Positions 19,111 to 27,356 of a DNA stretch of 64,000 bases are shown one piece after another (position 1 is the first letter of the stretch; every line of letters starts with the position of its first letter). The notes under the pieces were generated by a model, which saw nothing but the letters and a program-made list of their open reading frames with translations, made no database searches and was not told the DNA's origin. The stretch lies in assembly GCA_003567475.1 (NCBI GenBank), contig PWZL01000030.1:1-64000 (forward strand), read 5' to 3'. Both the position numbers and the translations under genes were made by a program. The stretch is from Gammaproteobacteria bacterium. GTDB taxonomy: Bacteria > Pseudomonadota > Gammaproteobacteria > Steroidobacterales > PWYM01.

Positions 19111-19986
19111 GTGACGCCGGCTCACCTGGGACTGCTGCTCGGCATCAACCTGATTTTTGGTTTCAACCTGATCGCCAGCAAATTCGGCATGGGGCAGCTG
19201 CCACCGCTGTTTTTCACGGGTCTGAGGTTTGCCGTGGTCACCGCCGTGCTCTGGCCGCTGCTGCGACTGCCGCGTCCGCAGCTCAGCCTGATTCTGCAGG
19301 TGGCCCTGGCCGTCGGCGTGGTTCACTTCGGCCTTATCTACCTCGGCCTTGCCCTCGCCGATGACATCTCTACCGTCGCGATTGCCCTGCAGATGGTCGT
19401 ACCGTTCACCACGCTGCTCAGCATTCTCATGCTGGGGGAGCGGGTCGGCTGGCGGCGGACGCTTGGCATGGCGCTGGCCTTCGGGGGCGTCATGCTCATC
19501 GCCTTCGATCCACGGGTGCTGGGCTACCTCGGTGCCCTGGGGCTGGTGCTGCTGGGCGGGCTCGCCATGGCCTTCGGCACCATCCTGATGAAGCGGCTTT
19601 CCGGGGTGAAGCCGCTGGAGCTGCAGGCGTGGATCGGGCTGGTCGGCGCGCCGTGCCTGCTGGGACTGTCCTGGGTGTTCGAGCAGGGGCAACTGGCGGC
19701 CGCGCAGGCGGCGGCGCCGCTGGTGTGGGTGGCGGTGGTGTTCTCGGCGTTGGGCGCGAGCGTGGTCGCTCATGGGGGGCTGTACTGGCTGATCCAGCGG
19801 TATGAAGTGTCGTTGATCTCGCCGCTGATGCTGCTCTCGACGCTGTTTTCGGTGCTCTTTGGCGTCTGGCTGATGGGCGACGTGTTGACGCCGGCGATCC
19901 TGTTGGGTGGGGCGGCCACGCTGGCCGGGGTGGCCGTGATTGCGGTGCGCAGCGGCGGCCGGGCGGGTGTGACCCCGTCCCCTTAG
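19111..19986 (+). CDS. EamA/DMT-family transporter
   Basis: Predicted ten-helix inner-membrane transporter of the drug/metabolite transporter superfamily, 291 residues, with two EamA repeats (about 1-135 and 145-290). Helices are easy to see, for example LLLGINLIFGFNLIASKFGM, LRFAVVTAVLWPLLRL, VVPFTTLLSILMLGERVGWRRTLGMALAFGGVMLI (the ERV motif between helices 4 and 5) and VSLISPLMLLSTLFSVLFGVWLMGD. The family exports metabolites such as amino acids. I chose GTG 19111; an ATG at 19100 is out of frame. It may be carried on the RND operon mRNA because the gap is only 10 bp, but a functional link is not shown. Confidence 0.88.
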   Translation: MTPAHLGLLLGINLIFGFNLIASKFGMGQLPPLFFTGLRFAVVTAVLWPLLRLPRPQLSLILQVALAVGVVHFGLIYLGLALADDISTVAIALQMVVPFTTLLSILMLGERVGWRRTLGMALAFGGVMLIAFDPRVLGYLGALGLVLLGGLAMAFGTILMKRLSGVKPLELQAWIGLVGAPCLLGLSWVFEQGQLAAAQAAAPLVWVAVVFSALGASVVAHGGLYWLIQRYEVSLISPLMLLSTLFSVLFGVWLMGDVLTPAILLGGAATLAGVAVIAVRSGGRAGVTPSP

Positions 19987-20124
19987 CCGTTGCCGACCCG
20001 TCGGTCAAAACGTGACCCATTAGGCACATCCTGACCGGCTGGAGGTCTAGACTGATCCTCCGTCAAGGGGCGGCTGCTTTGGCCTGCGCCTTGCGCGCGC
20101 GCGTTTTCGGGGGTTGCAGTCCGG
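19987..20124 (+). promoter_or_regulatory. Gap before diguanylate cyclase, with palindromes
   Basis: A 138-bp gap. GTCTAGAC (20045-20052) is an 8-bp palindrome lying within a wider GGAGG...CCTCC stem (20041-20061). It may be an operator for the cyclase gene. No convincing -10/-35 pair was found. Confidence 0.3.
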
Positions 20125-21366
20125 ATGATCTTCCCGTCACTCGAGAGTGATACCAACGGCTCACCGTTCGGGCGTCAGTTGCGTGACGGGTTCACGACGT
20201 TGCGCTTCGATCCGAGCCTCGAAAAGGATTTCCGGGATTACTACCTCGAGTTCTCGCGCGCCCGCGTGCAGGTGGCTGTGGGCGCGGTGCTGGTGCTGGT
20301 GCTGGTGCTGGTCGGCTTCGACTACGTCATCACCAGCGAGGGCGGCGAGGGCGACCGACACAATGTCGTGCGTCTGGCTTTCCTGCTGCCGATGCTCGGC
20401 ATGGGCATTCTGACCCTGTTCCATCCGGACCTCCGCAGTCACCAGCAGACGCTGTTCGGTTTCGGCGCGACGGCTTTCGGCTGCGCATCGAGCTATATCG
20501 CCGTGACTGCCGGCGTGACCGGTGCCACGCATCTGTTCGGTGCGGTCGTGCTGCTGGTCATGTTCATCAACCTCTTTCTCGGGCTGCTGTTCCACACGGC
20601 GTTGATGGCCAGCGGCACGGTCGCGCTCGTCTACATTGCCATGGGCGCCCTGTTCGGCTTGCCTGGCGAGGTGCTGTTCTACCAGACGATGATCGTGATC
20701 GCGGCGGTGGCGATCGGCGGCGTCGGGGTCTACACGTTCGAATATGCGGTTCGCCGGGGCTATCTTGAATCGCGGCTGCTATCGGAGCTCGCCCAGCGCG
20801 ACGGCCTCACCGGACTCTACAATCGCCGGCTGTTCGACGACCAGATGAGTCGGATGTGGCGCCAGGCACGGCGTGAGTGCTCGCCGGTGCAGATCATTCT
20901 GATCGATATCGACTACTTCAAGGTTTTCAACGATCTCTATGGACACCAGGCGGGCGATGATTGTCTGCGCAAGGTCGCCGAAACGCTGAACGCCGCGGCC
21001 AAGCGTCCGCTCGATCTCTGCGCCCGCTACGGTGGCGAGGAGTTCGTGCTGGTGCTGAGCGATCCGCCGCGTGACTATGCCGAAACGCTGCCCGAACGCT
21101 TGCGGCGGCAGGTGGCCGCGCTCGGGGTGCCGCACGAAGGCTCCCCGGTGGCCAACGTGGTCACCGTCAGTGTCGGCGTTGCCATGGTGACACCGGGAGA
21201 AGGCCGCAGCCTCGCCGGGGCCGTGCAGATGGCCGACGAGGCGCTCTACCAGGCCAAGGAAGAGGGACGCAATCGGGTCATCTTTCGGGAGTCATTCTCC
21301 AGCATCACCACCGGTTCGTTCCGCGCCGGCCGCGGCAAGCGCAGCCGTGCCAGCGACGCTGCCTGA
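20125..21366 (+). CDS. Membrane diguanylate cyclase (GGDEF)
   Basis: Makes the second messenger cyclic di-GMP from GTP. Of 413 residues, about 50-215 contain five or six membrane helices forming an uncharacterised sensor module; a short linker leads to a GGDEF domain (about 225-390). The catalytic motif is GGEEF at about 303-307, an active variant. The inhibitory I-site RPLD (about 294-297) lies exactly five residues upstream, so product feedback inhibition is expected. Other signatures: DGLTGLYNRRLFDDQM, IDIDYFKVFNDLYGHQAGDDCLRKVA and SVGVAM. There is no EAL domain. The tail is basic (RAGRGKRSRASDAA). The gene stands alone, so its input signal is unknown. Confidence 0.95.
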   Translation: MIFPSLESDTNGSPFGRQLRDGFTTLRFDPSLEKDFRDYYLEFSRARVQVAVGAVLVLVLVLVGFDYVITSEGGEGDRHNVVRLAFLLPMLGMGILTLFHPDLRSHQQTLFGFGATAFGCASSYIAVTAGVTGATHLFGAVVLLVMFINLFLGLLFHTALMASGTVALVYIAMGALFGLPGEVLFYQTMIVIAAVAIGGVGVYTFEYAVRRGYLESRLLSELAQRDGLTGLYNRRLFDDQMSRMWRQARRECSPVQIILIDIDYFKVFNDLYGHQAGDDCLRKVAETLNAAAKRPLDLCARYGGEEFVLVLSDPPRDYAETLPERLRRQVAALGVPHEGSPVANVVTVSVGVAMVTPGEGRSLAGAVQMADEALYQAKEEGRNRVIFRESFSSITTGSFRAGRGKRSRASDAA

Positions 21367-21392
21367 CGCGAGCCGGGCCCGCGCCCACGCGC

Positions 21393-21878
21393 TCAGATGC
21401 TCAGACCCTGCGGCAGCTCTCCCGTGAACGGGCTGACGCCGTCGATCAGCCAGCAGTCTTCGCAGCCGGGTACGACCTGACGACGCAGCAGGTAGAGATA
21501 GCTGACACGCTGACCATCCGCGGCGATGATCTCCACCGGCACGCCGACATGGCCGGGCAGGGGCTCCTCGCGGCCGATACTGGCCTCGCGGTGCCCGAGC
21601 AGCGGGCGATACAGCGGACCCTGCAGCAGGCTGCGAAAGCCCTCGGCTTCGCCGATACCGGCACGGTTCCCGGGCGAGGCGAAGCGCAGTGCCACCGTCA
21701 GCGCCTCGTCATCACCCCGGCTCAGGGCCGCAAGCTGCAGACTGACCACCTCGCGCGCGGTGAGCTCCGGCGTGGGGCGGGGTCCGCTCTCGCGTGGGCG
21801 ATCGGCGCAGCCTCCGGCGCCCGCGAGCGCCACGGCCAGGGCGAAAACCAGCACCGCCCGCCGCCACCCGGCAGGCAT
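21393..21878 (-). CDS. Exported DUF4864-like protein, possibly lipoprotein
   Basis: Product of 161 residues. A hydrophobic N-terminus (VLVFALAVALAGAGGC) looks like a signal peptide ending in a cysteine, possibly a lipoprotein, though the lipobox is imperfect (AGGC). The mature part, TAREVVSLQLAALSRGDDEALTVALRFASPGNR and GPLYRPLLGHREASIG, resembles DUF4864 (a cystatin/NTF2-like fold of unknown function). A pair CEDCW near the end could form a disulfide. The start is fixed by a TGATG overlap: its ATG (21878-21876) shares a base with the stop of the upstream glyoxalase gene, so the two form an operon. Confidence 0.75.
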   Translation of the reverse strand: MPAGWRRAVLVFALAVALAGAGGCADRPRESGPRPTPELTAREVVSLQLAALSRGDDEALTVALRFASPGNRAGIGEAEGFRSLLQGPLYRPLLGHREASIGREEPLPGHVGVPVEIIAADGQRVSYLYLLRRQVVPGCEDCWLIDGVSPFTGELPQGLSI

Positions 21879-22297
21879 CACCAGTGTCCGGTGTTGGGCA
21901 TCGACGCCCACGGCTCGCGCACCGGCAGCGCATCGCCGGCCTGCAGCAGTTCAATGGAGATGTGGTCCGGCGAGCGAATGAACGCCATGCGGCCATCGCG
22001 CGGCGGGCGGTTCAGGGTGACGCCGGCGTCCAGCAGCCCCTGGCAGGTGGCATAGATGTCCTCGACCTCGTAGGCCACATGGCCGAAGTTGCGGCCCTCG
22101 CTGTAGCCCGATTCATCCCAGTTCCAGGTCAGCTCCAGCGGGCAGTCCTCGTGCCCCGGGGGGGCCACGAACACCAGCGTGAAGCGCCCCTGCGCACTGT
22201 CGAAGCGGCGAATTTCCCGCATGCCGAGCTTGCCGCAGTAAAACCCCAGCGAGGCGTCCAGGTCACTGACGCGCACCATGGTGTGCAGGTATCTCAT
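21878..22297 (-). CDS. gloA: Lactoylglutathione lyase (glyoxalase I)
   Basis: Cytoplasmic metalloenzyme that isomerises the methylglyoxal-glutathione adduct to S-lactoylglutathione. The 139-residue product aligns well with E. coli GloA by eye: MRYLHTMVRVSDLDASLGFYCGKLGM, LELTWNWDESGY, FGHVAYEVEDI and HISIELLQ. All four metal ligands are present (His5, the Glu in LELTWNW, the His in FGHVAY, the Glu in SIELLQ). The start is chosen at 22297 because GGGAGG lies about 6 nt upstream and the family begins with MRxLHTM. It is divergent from the HAD gene (75-bp gap) and co-transcribed with the DUF4864 gene. Confidence 0.9.
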   Translation of the reverse strand: MRYLHTMVRVSDLDASLGFYCGKLGMREIRRFDSAQGRFTLVFVAPPGHEDCPLELTWNWDESGYSEGRNFGHVAYEVEDIYATCQGLLDAGVTLNRPPRDGRMAFIRSPDHISIELLQAGDALPVREPWASMPNTGHW

Positions 22298-22371
22298 CGC
22301 TCCCTCCCGGGCCGCTCGACCGACGGTGATCTGCCTGCGATAGACTCTAGCGCATCCACGGAGGCGCAACC

Positions 22372-23097
22372 ATGTTCCGGCACCAGACCGATCCCACCCG
22401 CCTGCGAGTGCTTTCGCTCGATCTCGACGACACCCTGTGGGATGTCGCGCCGGTGATCGAGGGCGCGGAGCAGGCGCTGCGCGCGTGGCTGGGCCGCCAC
22501 TGCCCGCGGGTCACAGCCCGGTATTCGCCGCACGGGCTGCGGAGCCTGCGTGACCAGATCAACCGGGAGCATCCGGACCGCGCGCATGACCTCAGCTGGA
22601 TGCGTGTGCGGACGCTCGAGCTGGCACTGGAGGGCTGCGGGTATCCGTCGGCGCTTGCGGGCGATGCGTTCGAGGTGTTCCTCGCCGCGCGCAACCGCGT
22701 TGCGCTGCATGCCGATGTGCTGCCGGCGCTCGACGCGCTGCAGCGACGGTATACGCTGGTGGCCCTGACCAACGGCAATGCGGATCTCGCGCGGGTCGGC
22801 CTGGAGCGCTATTTCGATCACTACCTGTGTGCCCGGGGGGTCGGGGCCGCCAAGCCCGACCCCCGCATGTTCCACGCCGTCACTGAGGCCACGGGCCACG
22901 CGCCGGAGACGGTACTGCATATCGGCGACGACCCCGTGCGCGATGTCGTCGGTGCGGCGCGGGCCGGCATGCTGACGGCCTGGGTCAACCGGCGGGGTGC
23001 CCCGTGGCCTGTCGATCATCCGCCGCCGGACACGCGGATCAGCGAACTGCTCACGCTGTCGGACTGGCTGCTCAGGGCGGCGTCTCCGGGGCGCTGA
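22372..23097 (+). CDS. HAD-family phosphatase (YigB-like)
   Basis: Haloacid dehalogenase-superfamily hydrolase of 241 residues. Motif I is SLDLDDTLWDV (nucleophile and acid/base aspartates), motif II LTNGN, motif III lysine in GAAKPDPRMF and motif IV IGDDPVRDVVGA, all intact. Length and the DLDDTLW wording resemble YigB, which dephosphorylates a flavin-pathway intermediate in E. coli; substrate here is an inference from similarity only. Start ATG 22372 has an ACGGAGG ribosome site about 8 nt upstream. The 3' end overlaps the convergent OmpA-type gene by 26 bp. Confidence 0.88.
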   Translation: MFRHQTDPTRLRVLSLDLDDTLWDVAPVIEGAEQALRAWLGRHCPRVTARYSPHGLRSLRDQINREHPDRAHDLSWMRVRTLELALEGCGYPSALAGDAFEVFLAARNRVALHADVLPALDALQRRYTLVALTNGNADLARVGLERYFDHYLCARGVGAAKPDPRMFHAVTEATGHAPETVLHIGDDPVRDVVGAARAGMLTAWVNRRGAPWPVDHPPPDTRISELLTLSDWLLRAASPGR

Positions 23098-24526
23098 ACG
23101 TCACGTCGATGCGCCGGTTGCGTGCACGGCCTTCCGCGGTGTCGTCGGTGGCGATGGGCCGGGCCGACCCCAGGCCGATCGCGCGCAATCTCGCACGCGC
23201 GAGGCCCTCAGCCTCCACGAGGTAGTCCACCACCGCGTCGGCACGCTCCTGCGAGAGCCGCAGGTTCAGCTGTGCGCTGCCGCGCGAGTCGGTATGGCCC
23301 TCGACCGTGAACCGGGCCTGGGGAAAGATGTTCGCGGCCTCGGCGAGGCGCGCCAGCAGCGGCCGTGCCGCGCTGTCGATGGCCGCGCTCCCGGTGGCGA
23401 AATTCAGGCCGACGAGACGCACGATCACCTGTTCGCCCTCGCGCAGGACCACCGCCTCGTCGCGCTCGAACAGCGCTTCGAGTCGCGCGAACTGTGCCCG
23501 TACCTGCGCCTGTGCCTCCAGCGCCATGATCAGCTCGGAGCGTTCCCGCGCGACGCCGCCGAGCTGGCGATCGAGCTCGCGGAGCTCCTCGTCCATCGCG
23601 AGCACGCGCTGGTTGGCCGCGGTGAGCTCCGCCTCGCTGCGTTTCAGGCGTGTTTCCAGCGTATCGAGGTGGGCGATCAGGGCCTCACCGAGCGCTTCGG
23701 GACGACCCGCCTCGGCATCCTCCAGCCCGGCTGCCCGGGCCGCCGCGCGCAGTGGTGCTTCCTGCGCCAGCAGCGCCGCCTCCACGCTCCCCCCGCGGCT
23801 GCGCGCCTGCTGCACGGCCGAGGCCAGCGCCCGCGCATGTCGCGCCAGCGCCTCGGCCCGGGCGGCGAGGCTGGTCGCCGCGTCGACCGCTTGCCGGTCC
23901 TCGCCCAGCGTCTCTTCGGCCTGCGCCAGCACCGCCTGCGCGCGCGCCAGCGTCTCGGGCGCATGGCGCTCGACCCGGGCGGCCCGTGCCTCGGCAATTT
24001 CCGCGCGCGCGCGGCTGAGCAGCCGGCCCTCGATCGCGAGCAGCTCGACGGCGAGGTATTCGGCGGTGGCGGCGTCGGTGAGTTCGCCGGCGCGCTCGGT
24101 GCGGCCGCGCTCGCGCGCGACGGTGGCGGTGGCCAGCGCGCGCTCCGCCGACTGCCAGGCGGCCGGGTAGAGCTGATCAGCGGCGTTTTCCAGCGCGGCG
24201 GCCCGCGCTTGCAGGGGGGCGGCAAACTCGGGCTGGGTGCCGGTGGCGTGGCGGGCAGCGGCCGTGAATGCCGCCTCCGCCTCGTCGAGGTCGCGGCGGA
24301 TCCGCTCGAGCGCACGCCCTCGGGCGTAGTCTGCGCGGGCGCGCTCCAGTGCCGCCTCGGCCTGTCCCTGGGCCTCAGGGGCAAGCAGCTCGGCGCGCGC
24401 AGCCAGGGCTTCGGCGCGCGCCGCTTCCGCCGGACCGAACAGGGAATCGCGCACGTCATCCGCCAGCAGCGGAACGCTCGTCAGGCAGCACAGGAGCAAC
24501 AGGGCGGAGCGACAGCTTCGGATCAT
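23072..24526 (-). CDS. Coiled-coil protein with C-terminal OmpA domain
   Basis: Envelope protein of 484 residues. A signal peptide (IRSCRSALLLLCCLTSVPLLADD) is followed by some 340 residues of alanine-, arginine- and glutamate-rich helix (for example ARAEALAARAELLAPEAQGQ), likely a long coiled coil, including a DUF4398-like region. The last 110 residues form an OmpA peptidoglycan-binding domain: FATGSAAIDSAARPLLARLA, FTVEGHTDSRGS, LSQERADAVVDYLV and GRARNRRIDV. It probably bridges the outer membrane or periplasm to the cell wall. Start 24526 is chosen because it begins the signal peptide. The gene overlaps the HAD gene by 26 bp tail to tail. A minus-strand TACACT lies at 24561-24566, about 35 bp upstream. 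Confidence 0.87.
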   Translation of the reverse strand: MIRSCRSALLLLCCLTSVPLLADDVRDSLFGPAEAARAEALAARAELLAPEAQGQAEAALERARADYARGRALERIRRDLDEAEAAFTAAARHATGTQPEFAAPLQARAAALENAADQLYPAAWQSAERALATATVARERGRTERAGELTDAATAEYLAVELLAIEGRLLSRARAEIAEARAARVERHAPETLARAQAVLAQAEETLGEDRQAVDAATSLAARAEALARHARALASAVQQARSRGGSVEAALLAQEAPLRAAARAAGLEDAEAGRPEALGEALIAHLDTLETRLKRSEAELTAANQRVLAMDEELRELDRQLGGVARERSELIMALEAQAQVRAQFARLEALFERDEAVVLREGEQVIVRLVGLNFATGSAAIDSAARPLLARLAEAANIFPQARFTVEGHTDSRGSAQLNLRLSQERADAVVDYLVEAEGLARARLRAIGLGSARPIATDDTAEGRARNRRIDVTFSAPETPP

Positions 24527-24560
24527 CAGGGGCTTCCGGGGAGGGGTCAGGTTGAAGGTC

Positions 24561-24566
24561 AGTGTA
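24561..24566 (-). promoter_or_regulatory. Candidate -10 for the OmpA-type gene
   Basis: Minus-strand TACACT inside GGCTACACTGACC, about 35 bp upstream of the start. It shares the string CTACACTG with candidate promoters at 7618 and 28597, but lacks the TG extension. No clear -35. Confidence 0.3.
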
Positions 24567-24579
24567 GCCATTCAGGCTG

Positions 24580-24787
24580 CAAATGTGCGCGAGCGCACAC
24601 CTTCGAGCCGCCCCGGGCGGGGTGCATTGGAAAAAGTGTGCCGTGGCTCACGGCTGGCAGCATACCCCGCGATCTATGCTGTTTCCGCGAGTGCGCTGAC
24701 CGCCCAGGAGGTCTGCCGCGCTCGCACTTTCCTCCTGAGAGTGTCATCCCCCTGAAATTATCCCGGCGCCCGCGCCGGGATTTTTTT
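24580..24787 (+). ncRNA. Candidate structured small RNA ending in terminator
   Basis: About 200 nt with several perfect short stems on the plus strand: TGTGCG/CGCACA (loop CGAG, near 24584-24599), GCCGTG/CACGGC (loop GCT), CAGCATA/TATGCTG (10-nt loop), CAGGAGG/CCTCCTG (19-nt loop), and the final terminator stem. The terminator has no protein gene in front of it on this strand, which is what makes an RNA gene likely. The 5' end is uncertain. I checked by eye for 6S RNA, the SRP RNA core (GGTCAGGTCCGGAAGGAAGCAGC-like) and tmRNA features and did not find them. It could also be a cis leader of lipA that is attenuated. Confidence 0.4.
24762..24787 (+). terminator. Intrinsic terminator upstream of lipA
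   Basis: Stem CCCGGCG/CGCCGGG with a CCCG loop (24762-24779), then one A and seven T residues (24781-24787). Strong on the plus strand; weak on the minus strand because only a short T-poor run follows there. Confidence 0.88.
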
Positions 24788-24826
24788 ATCCGCCTCGGTG
24801 ACTGGCGACCGGTCTCCCGGAGCGGC

Positions 24827-24855
24827 TTGGGGCGGGCGCGCGCGCGTGCGACAAT
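24827..24855 (+). promoter_or_regulatory. Candidate sigma70 promoter of lipA
   Basis: TTGGGG at 24827-24832, a 17-bp spacer, and GACAAT at 24850-24855 with a TGC extension in front. Predicted transcription start near 24862, giving a leader of about 30 nt that includes the AGGGAA ribosome site at 24877-24882. Confidence 0.5.
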
Positions 24856-24891
24856 GCCCGACCCAACGAACACAGCAGGGAAGTGTGCGTC

Positions 24892-25896
24892 GTGAGTGAT
24901 TTCAGAGGCATTCCGGTGGTGGTCAGCGGTGGCAAGTTCCGCACCGAGCAGGGCTTTACCGCCATCAAGAACGGGGTCAAGCAGCGCACGGACCGCGAAG
25001 CCCCCGCGCGCGGGCAGAAACCGCGCTGGCTGCGTGCGCCGATGCCCTCGGGAAAAGTGTTCAGCGAGGTGCGCGAGGTGGTCCGTGAGCATCGGCTCGC
25101 CACCGTATGCGAGGAGTCGATGTGTCCGAACATCGGCGAGTGCTGGAATAACGGCACGGCCACGCTGATGCTTATGGGGGCGGTGTGTACGCGGGCCTGC
25201 CAGTTCTGTGCGGTCGACACTGGCAACCCGCGCGGCTGGCTCGATCCCGACGAACCGGCCCATGCCGCACGCTCGGTGCAGTTGATGCGCCTGAAATACG
25301 TGGTGCTGACCTCGGTGGACCGGGACGATCTGCCCGACGGCGGTGCGGCGCACTATGCCGCCTGCGTGCGCGCCATCAAGGCACTGAATCCAGAGACCGC
25401 CGTCGAGGCGCTCACACCCGATTTCGCCGGTCGCCATGACTGCGTGGCCACGGTGGTGGACTCCGGGCTGGAGGTGTTCGCGCAGAACGTCGAGACGGTA
25501 CGCCGGCTCACCCACCCGGTGCGCGATCCGCGCGCCGGCTACGAGCAGACCCTTGATGTGCTGGCCCAGGCCAAACGCCACCGCCCGGAGGTGATCACCA
25601 AGACCAGTCTGATGGTCGGGTTGGGCGAGACCGACGAGGAGATCGCCGAGACCATGGATGATCTGCGCGCGGCGGACGTCGACATCGTCACTTTCGGCCA
25701 ATATCTGCGCCCGACCGTGAATCACCTGCCGGTGGAGCGCTACGTCACGCCCGAGCAGTTCGCCCTGTACCGGCAATGGGGGCTCGCGCGGGGGTTCATG
25801 GAGGTCGTCTCCGGGCCCCTGGTGCGTTCGAGTTACCGCGCCGATCGCGTATTCGAGCAGAACAACGTCGGCCTCGCGGCCGCAGACCGCGCGTGA
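24892..25896 (+). CDS. lipA: Lipoyl synthase
   Basis: Radical SAM enzyme inserting two sulfur atoms into octanoyl groups on lipoate-dependent proteins. Product of 334 residues. The auxiliary cluster cysteines are in [12 protein letters not shown] (C73, C78, C84) and the radical SAM cluster in CTRACQFC (C99, C103, C106). The C-terminal serine that ligates the auxiliary cluster is in VRSSYRAD. Other signatures: [25 protein letters not shown] and [11 protein letters not shown] chose GTG 24892 because AGGGAA (24877-24882) is 9 nt upstream; GTG 24883 directly abuts that site. lipB is not adjacent. The sohB gene starts 13 bp after the stop. Confidence 0.97.
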   Translation: MSDFRGIPVVVSGGKFRTEQGFTAIKNGVKQRTDREAPARGQKPRWLRAPMPSGKVFSEVREVVREHRLATVCEESMCPNIGECWNNGTATLMLMGAVCTRACQFCAVDTGNPRGWLDPDEPAHAARSVQLMRLKYVVLTSVDRDDLPDGGAAHYAACVRAIKALNPETAVEALTPDFAGRHDCVATVVDSGLEVFAQNVETVRRLTHPVRDPRAGYEQTLDVLAQAKRHRPEVITKTSLMVGLGETDEEIAETMDDLRAADVDIVTFGQYLRPTVNHLPVERYVTPEQFALYRQWGLARGFMEVVSGPLVRSSYRADRVFEQNNVGLAAADRA

Positions 25897-25909
25897 CGCA
25901 GCCGGCGGC

Positions 25910-26932
25910 ATGACAGCCCTCCTCGCCGACTACGGCCTGTTTCTTGCCAAGCTGCTGACGGTCGCCGCGATCATTGTGGTGATCGGGGGCGCCATCGCCG
26001 GCATGGCGCGCCGCCAGCAGCAGGAGCCGGAGCTCGTCATCGAGCGCCTGAATGACCGATACGAGCGGATGGCCCTGGCGATCAAACGCGCGACCCTGAG
26101 TCAGGACGCCTGGAAGAAAGTCCGCAAGGACGCCCGTGCCCGTGACAAAGCGCGCCGCAAGGGTGAGTCCTCGGCGAAGCGGGTATTCGTGCTGGATTTC
26201 CGGGGTGACATCCGTGCCAGTGCCACCACCAGCCTGCGCGAGGAGGTCTCGGCCGTCATCGCCGCCGCCGAGCAGGGTGATCGCGTGCTGCTGCGCCTGG
26301 AGAACGCCGGGGGTACCGTGCATGAGCACGGCCTGGCCGCCTCGCAGCTCGCCCGCCTCAAGGCCGCCGGCCTGCACCTGACAGTGGCTGTGGACAAGGT
26401 CGCTGCCAGCGGCGGCTACCTCATGGCGGCCATGGGCGACCGCATCCTGGCCGCCCCCTTCGCCATTCTGGGCTCGATTGGTGTGATCGCTCAGCTGCCG
26501 AACTTTCATCGCTGGCTCGAGGCCCGCGGCGTGGACTTCGAACAGGTCACCGCCGGACGCTACAAGCGCACGCTCACGGTGTTCGGCGAAAATACCGAAG
26601 CGGCGCGCGAAAAACTGCGCGAGGAGCTCGAGGATATCCATAGACTGTTTCGTGACGAGGTCGCGCGTCACCGACAGGCGGTCGATGTCGAGGCCGTGGC
26701 CACGGGTGAGGCCTGGTATGGCACCCGGGCCCTGGAGCTCAAGCTCGTGGACGAACTCGGCACCAGCGACGACTGGCTGCTGCAAGCGGCCGCAGAGGCG
26801 GACCTGTTGCATGTGCACTGGCAGCTCAAGCGCAAATTGCCCGAGCGGCTGGCCCGGCGGAGCGCTGCCGCGTGGGCCGGTGTCTTCGATGCGCTGGCCG
26901 ATCGCGCGTGGCGAGACCGGCTGATGCGCTGA
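25910..26932 (+). CDS. sohB: Inner-membrane serine peptidase SohB (S49 family)
   Basis: Signal-peptide-peptidase-like protease anchored in the inner membrane, 340 residues. An N-terminal helix (about 8-35) is followed by a charged coiled linker (RKDARARDKARRKGESS) and the S49 domain (about 88-300). Catalytic dyad: Ser167 in VAASGGYLMA and Lys219 in GRYKRTLTVFGEN, both intact. FDFRGDI-type strand is seen as VLDFRGDIRAS. Length is close to E. coli SohB (349). It lies 13 bp after lipA and is probably co-transcribed. In E. coli, extra copies of sohB relieve loss of DegP; natural substrates are unknown. Confidence 0.93.
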   Translation: MTALLADYGLFLAKLLTVAAIIVVIGGAIAGMARRQQQEPELVIERLNDRYERMALAIKRATLSQDAWKKVRKDARARDKARRKGESSAKRVFVLDFRGDIRASATTSLREEVSAVIAAAEQGDRVLLRLENAGGTVHEHGLAASQLARLKAAGLHLTVAVDKVAASGGYLMAAMGDRILAAPFAILGSIGVIAQLPNFHRWLEARGVDFEQVTAGRYKRTLTVFGENTEAAREKLREELEDIHRLFRDEVARHRQAVDVEAVATGEAWYGTRALELKLVDELGTSDDWLLQAAAEADLLHVHWQLKRKLPERLARRSAAAWAGVFDALADRAWRDRLMR

Positions 26933-26948
26933 GCCGCCCCGCGTGGCC

Positions 26949-27356
26949 TCAGCCAGGCAGCAGCGCCGCGATCGCGCCCACCAGCGCGGTGATCACCAGC
27001 ACCGCGTTGGCTGCCAGGCCCAGCGCGAAGCCTGGCCCCCGGGCCGCCGGGTTGTGGACGTAGGCCCGATAGTACATGGCTCGCCCCAGCACGAACCCCA
27101 GTCCCAGGATGGCCGCTGCATAGACGTCGGCATACCAGCCGGCGATCCAGATGGCGGGGAGGAAGATGATCAGTTGCTCCAGGGTGTTCTGCTGCACGCG
27201 GTAGTACCGCTCGAACTCCTCGTGGCCTGTGGTCTTGGGCGCAGGCACGCCACAGCGCAGCCGCGCGCGCCCCACCTGGTAGACGAAGTACAGGTATTCC
27301 ACCAGCGCCAACGCCACCACCACGGCGACCGGTGCCATGCCGCCATAGCCGCTCAT
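26949..27356 (-). CDS. MAPEG-family membrane protein
   Basis: Product of 135 residues with four predicted membrane helices, the size of MAPEG (membrane-associated eicosanoid/glutathione metabolism) proteins. The signature ERYYRVQQNTLEQLIIFLPA, containing the glutathione-contact-like RVQxNxxE motif, is clear. Bacterial members may act as microsomal-type glutathione transferases, but this is not established for this one. The ATG overlaps the stop of the upstream mscS gene (ATGA), so the two are translationally coupled. Confidence 0.9.
   Translation of the reverse strand: MSGYGGMAPVAVVVALALVEYLYFVYQVGRARLRCGVPAPKTTGHEEFERYYRVQQNTLEQLIIFLPAIWIAGWYADVYAAAILGLGFVLGRAMYYRAYVHNPAARGPGFALGLAANAVLVITALVGAIAALLPG

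Larger units (their letters stand above)
24527..24891 (+). other. 365-bp intergenic region, structured, before lipA
   Basis: Long gap between the leftward OmpA-type gene and lipA. It contains the leftward promoter candidate (24561-24566), a dense series of hairpins on the plus strand (about 24580-24740), an intrinsic terminator (24762-24787) and a lipA promoter candidate (24827-24855). I see no protein-coding frame with a ribosome site. The plus-strand terminator has no upstream plus-strand gene to serve, because the HAD gene ends about 1.66 kb earlier. Confidence 0.7.

Noticed and set aside
24580-24787. 6S RNA, SRP RNA or tmRNA
   Set aside because: No SRP core motif, no large 6S bubble flanked by long paired arms, and no tmRNA tag or tRNA-like ends could be found by eye.
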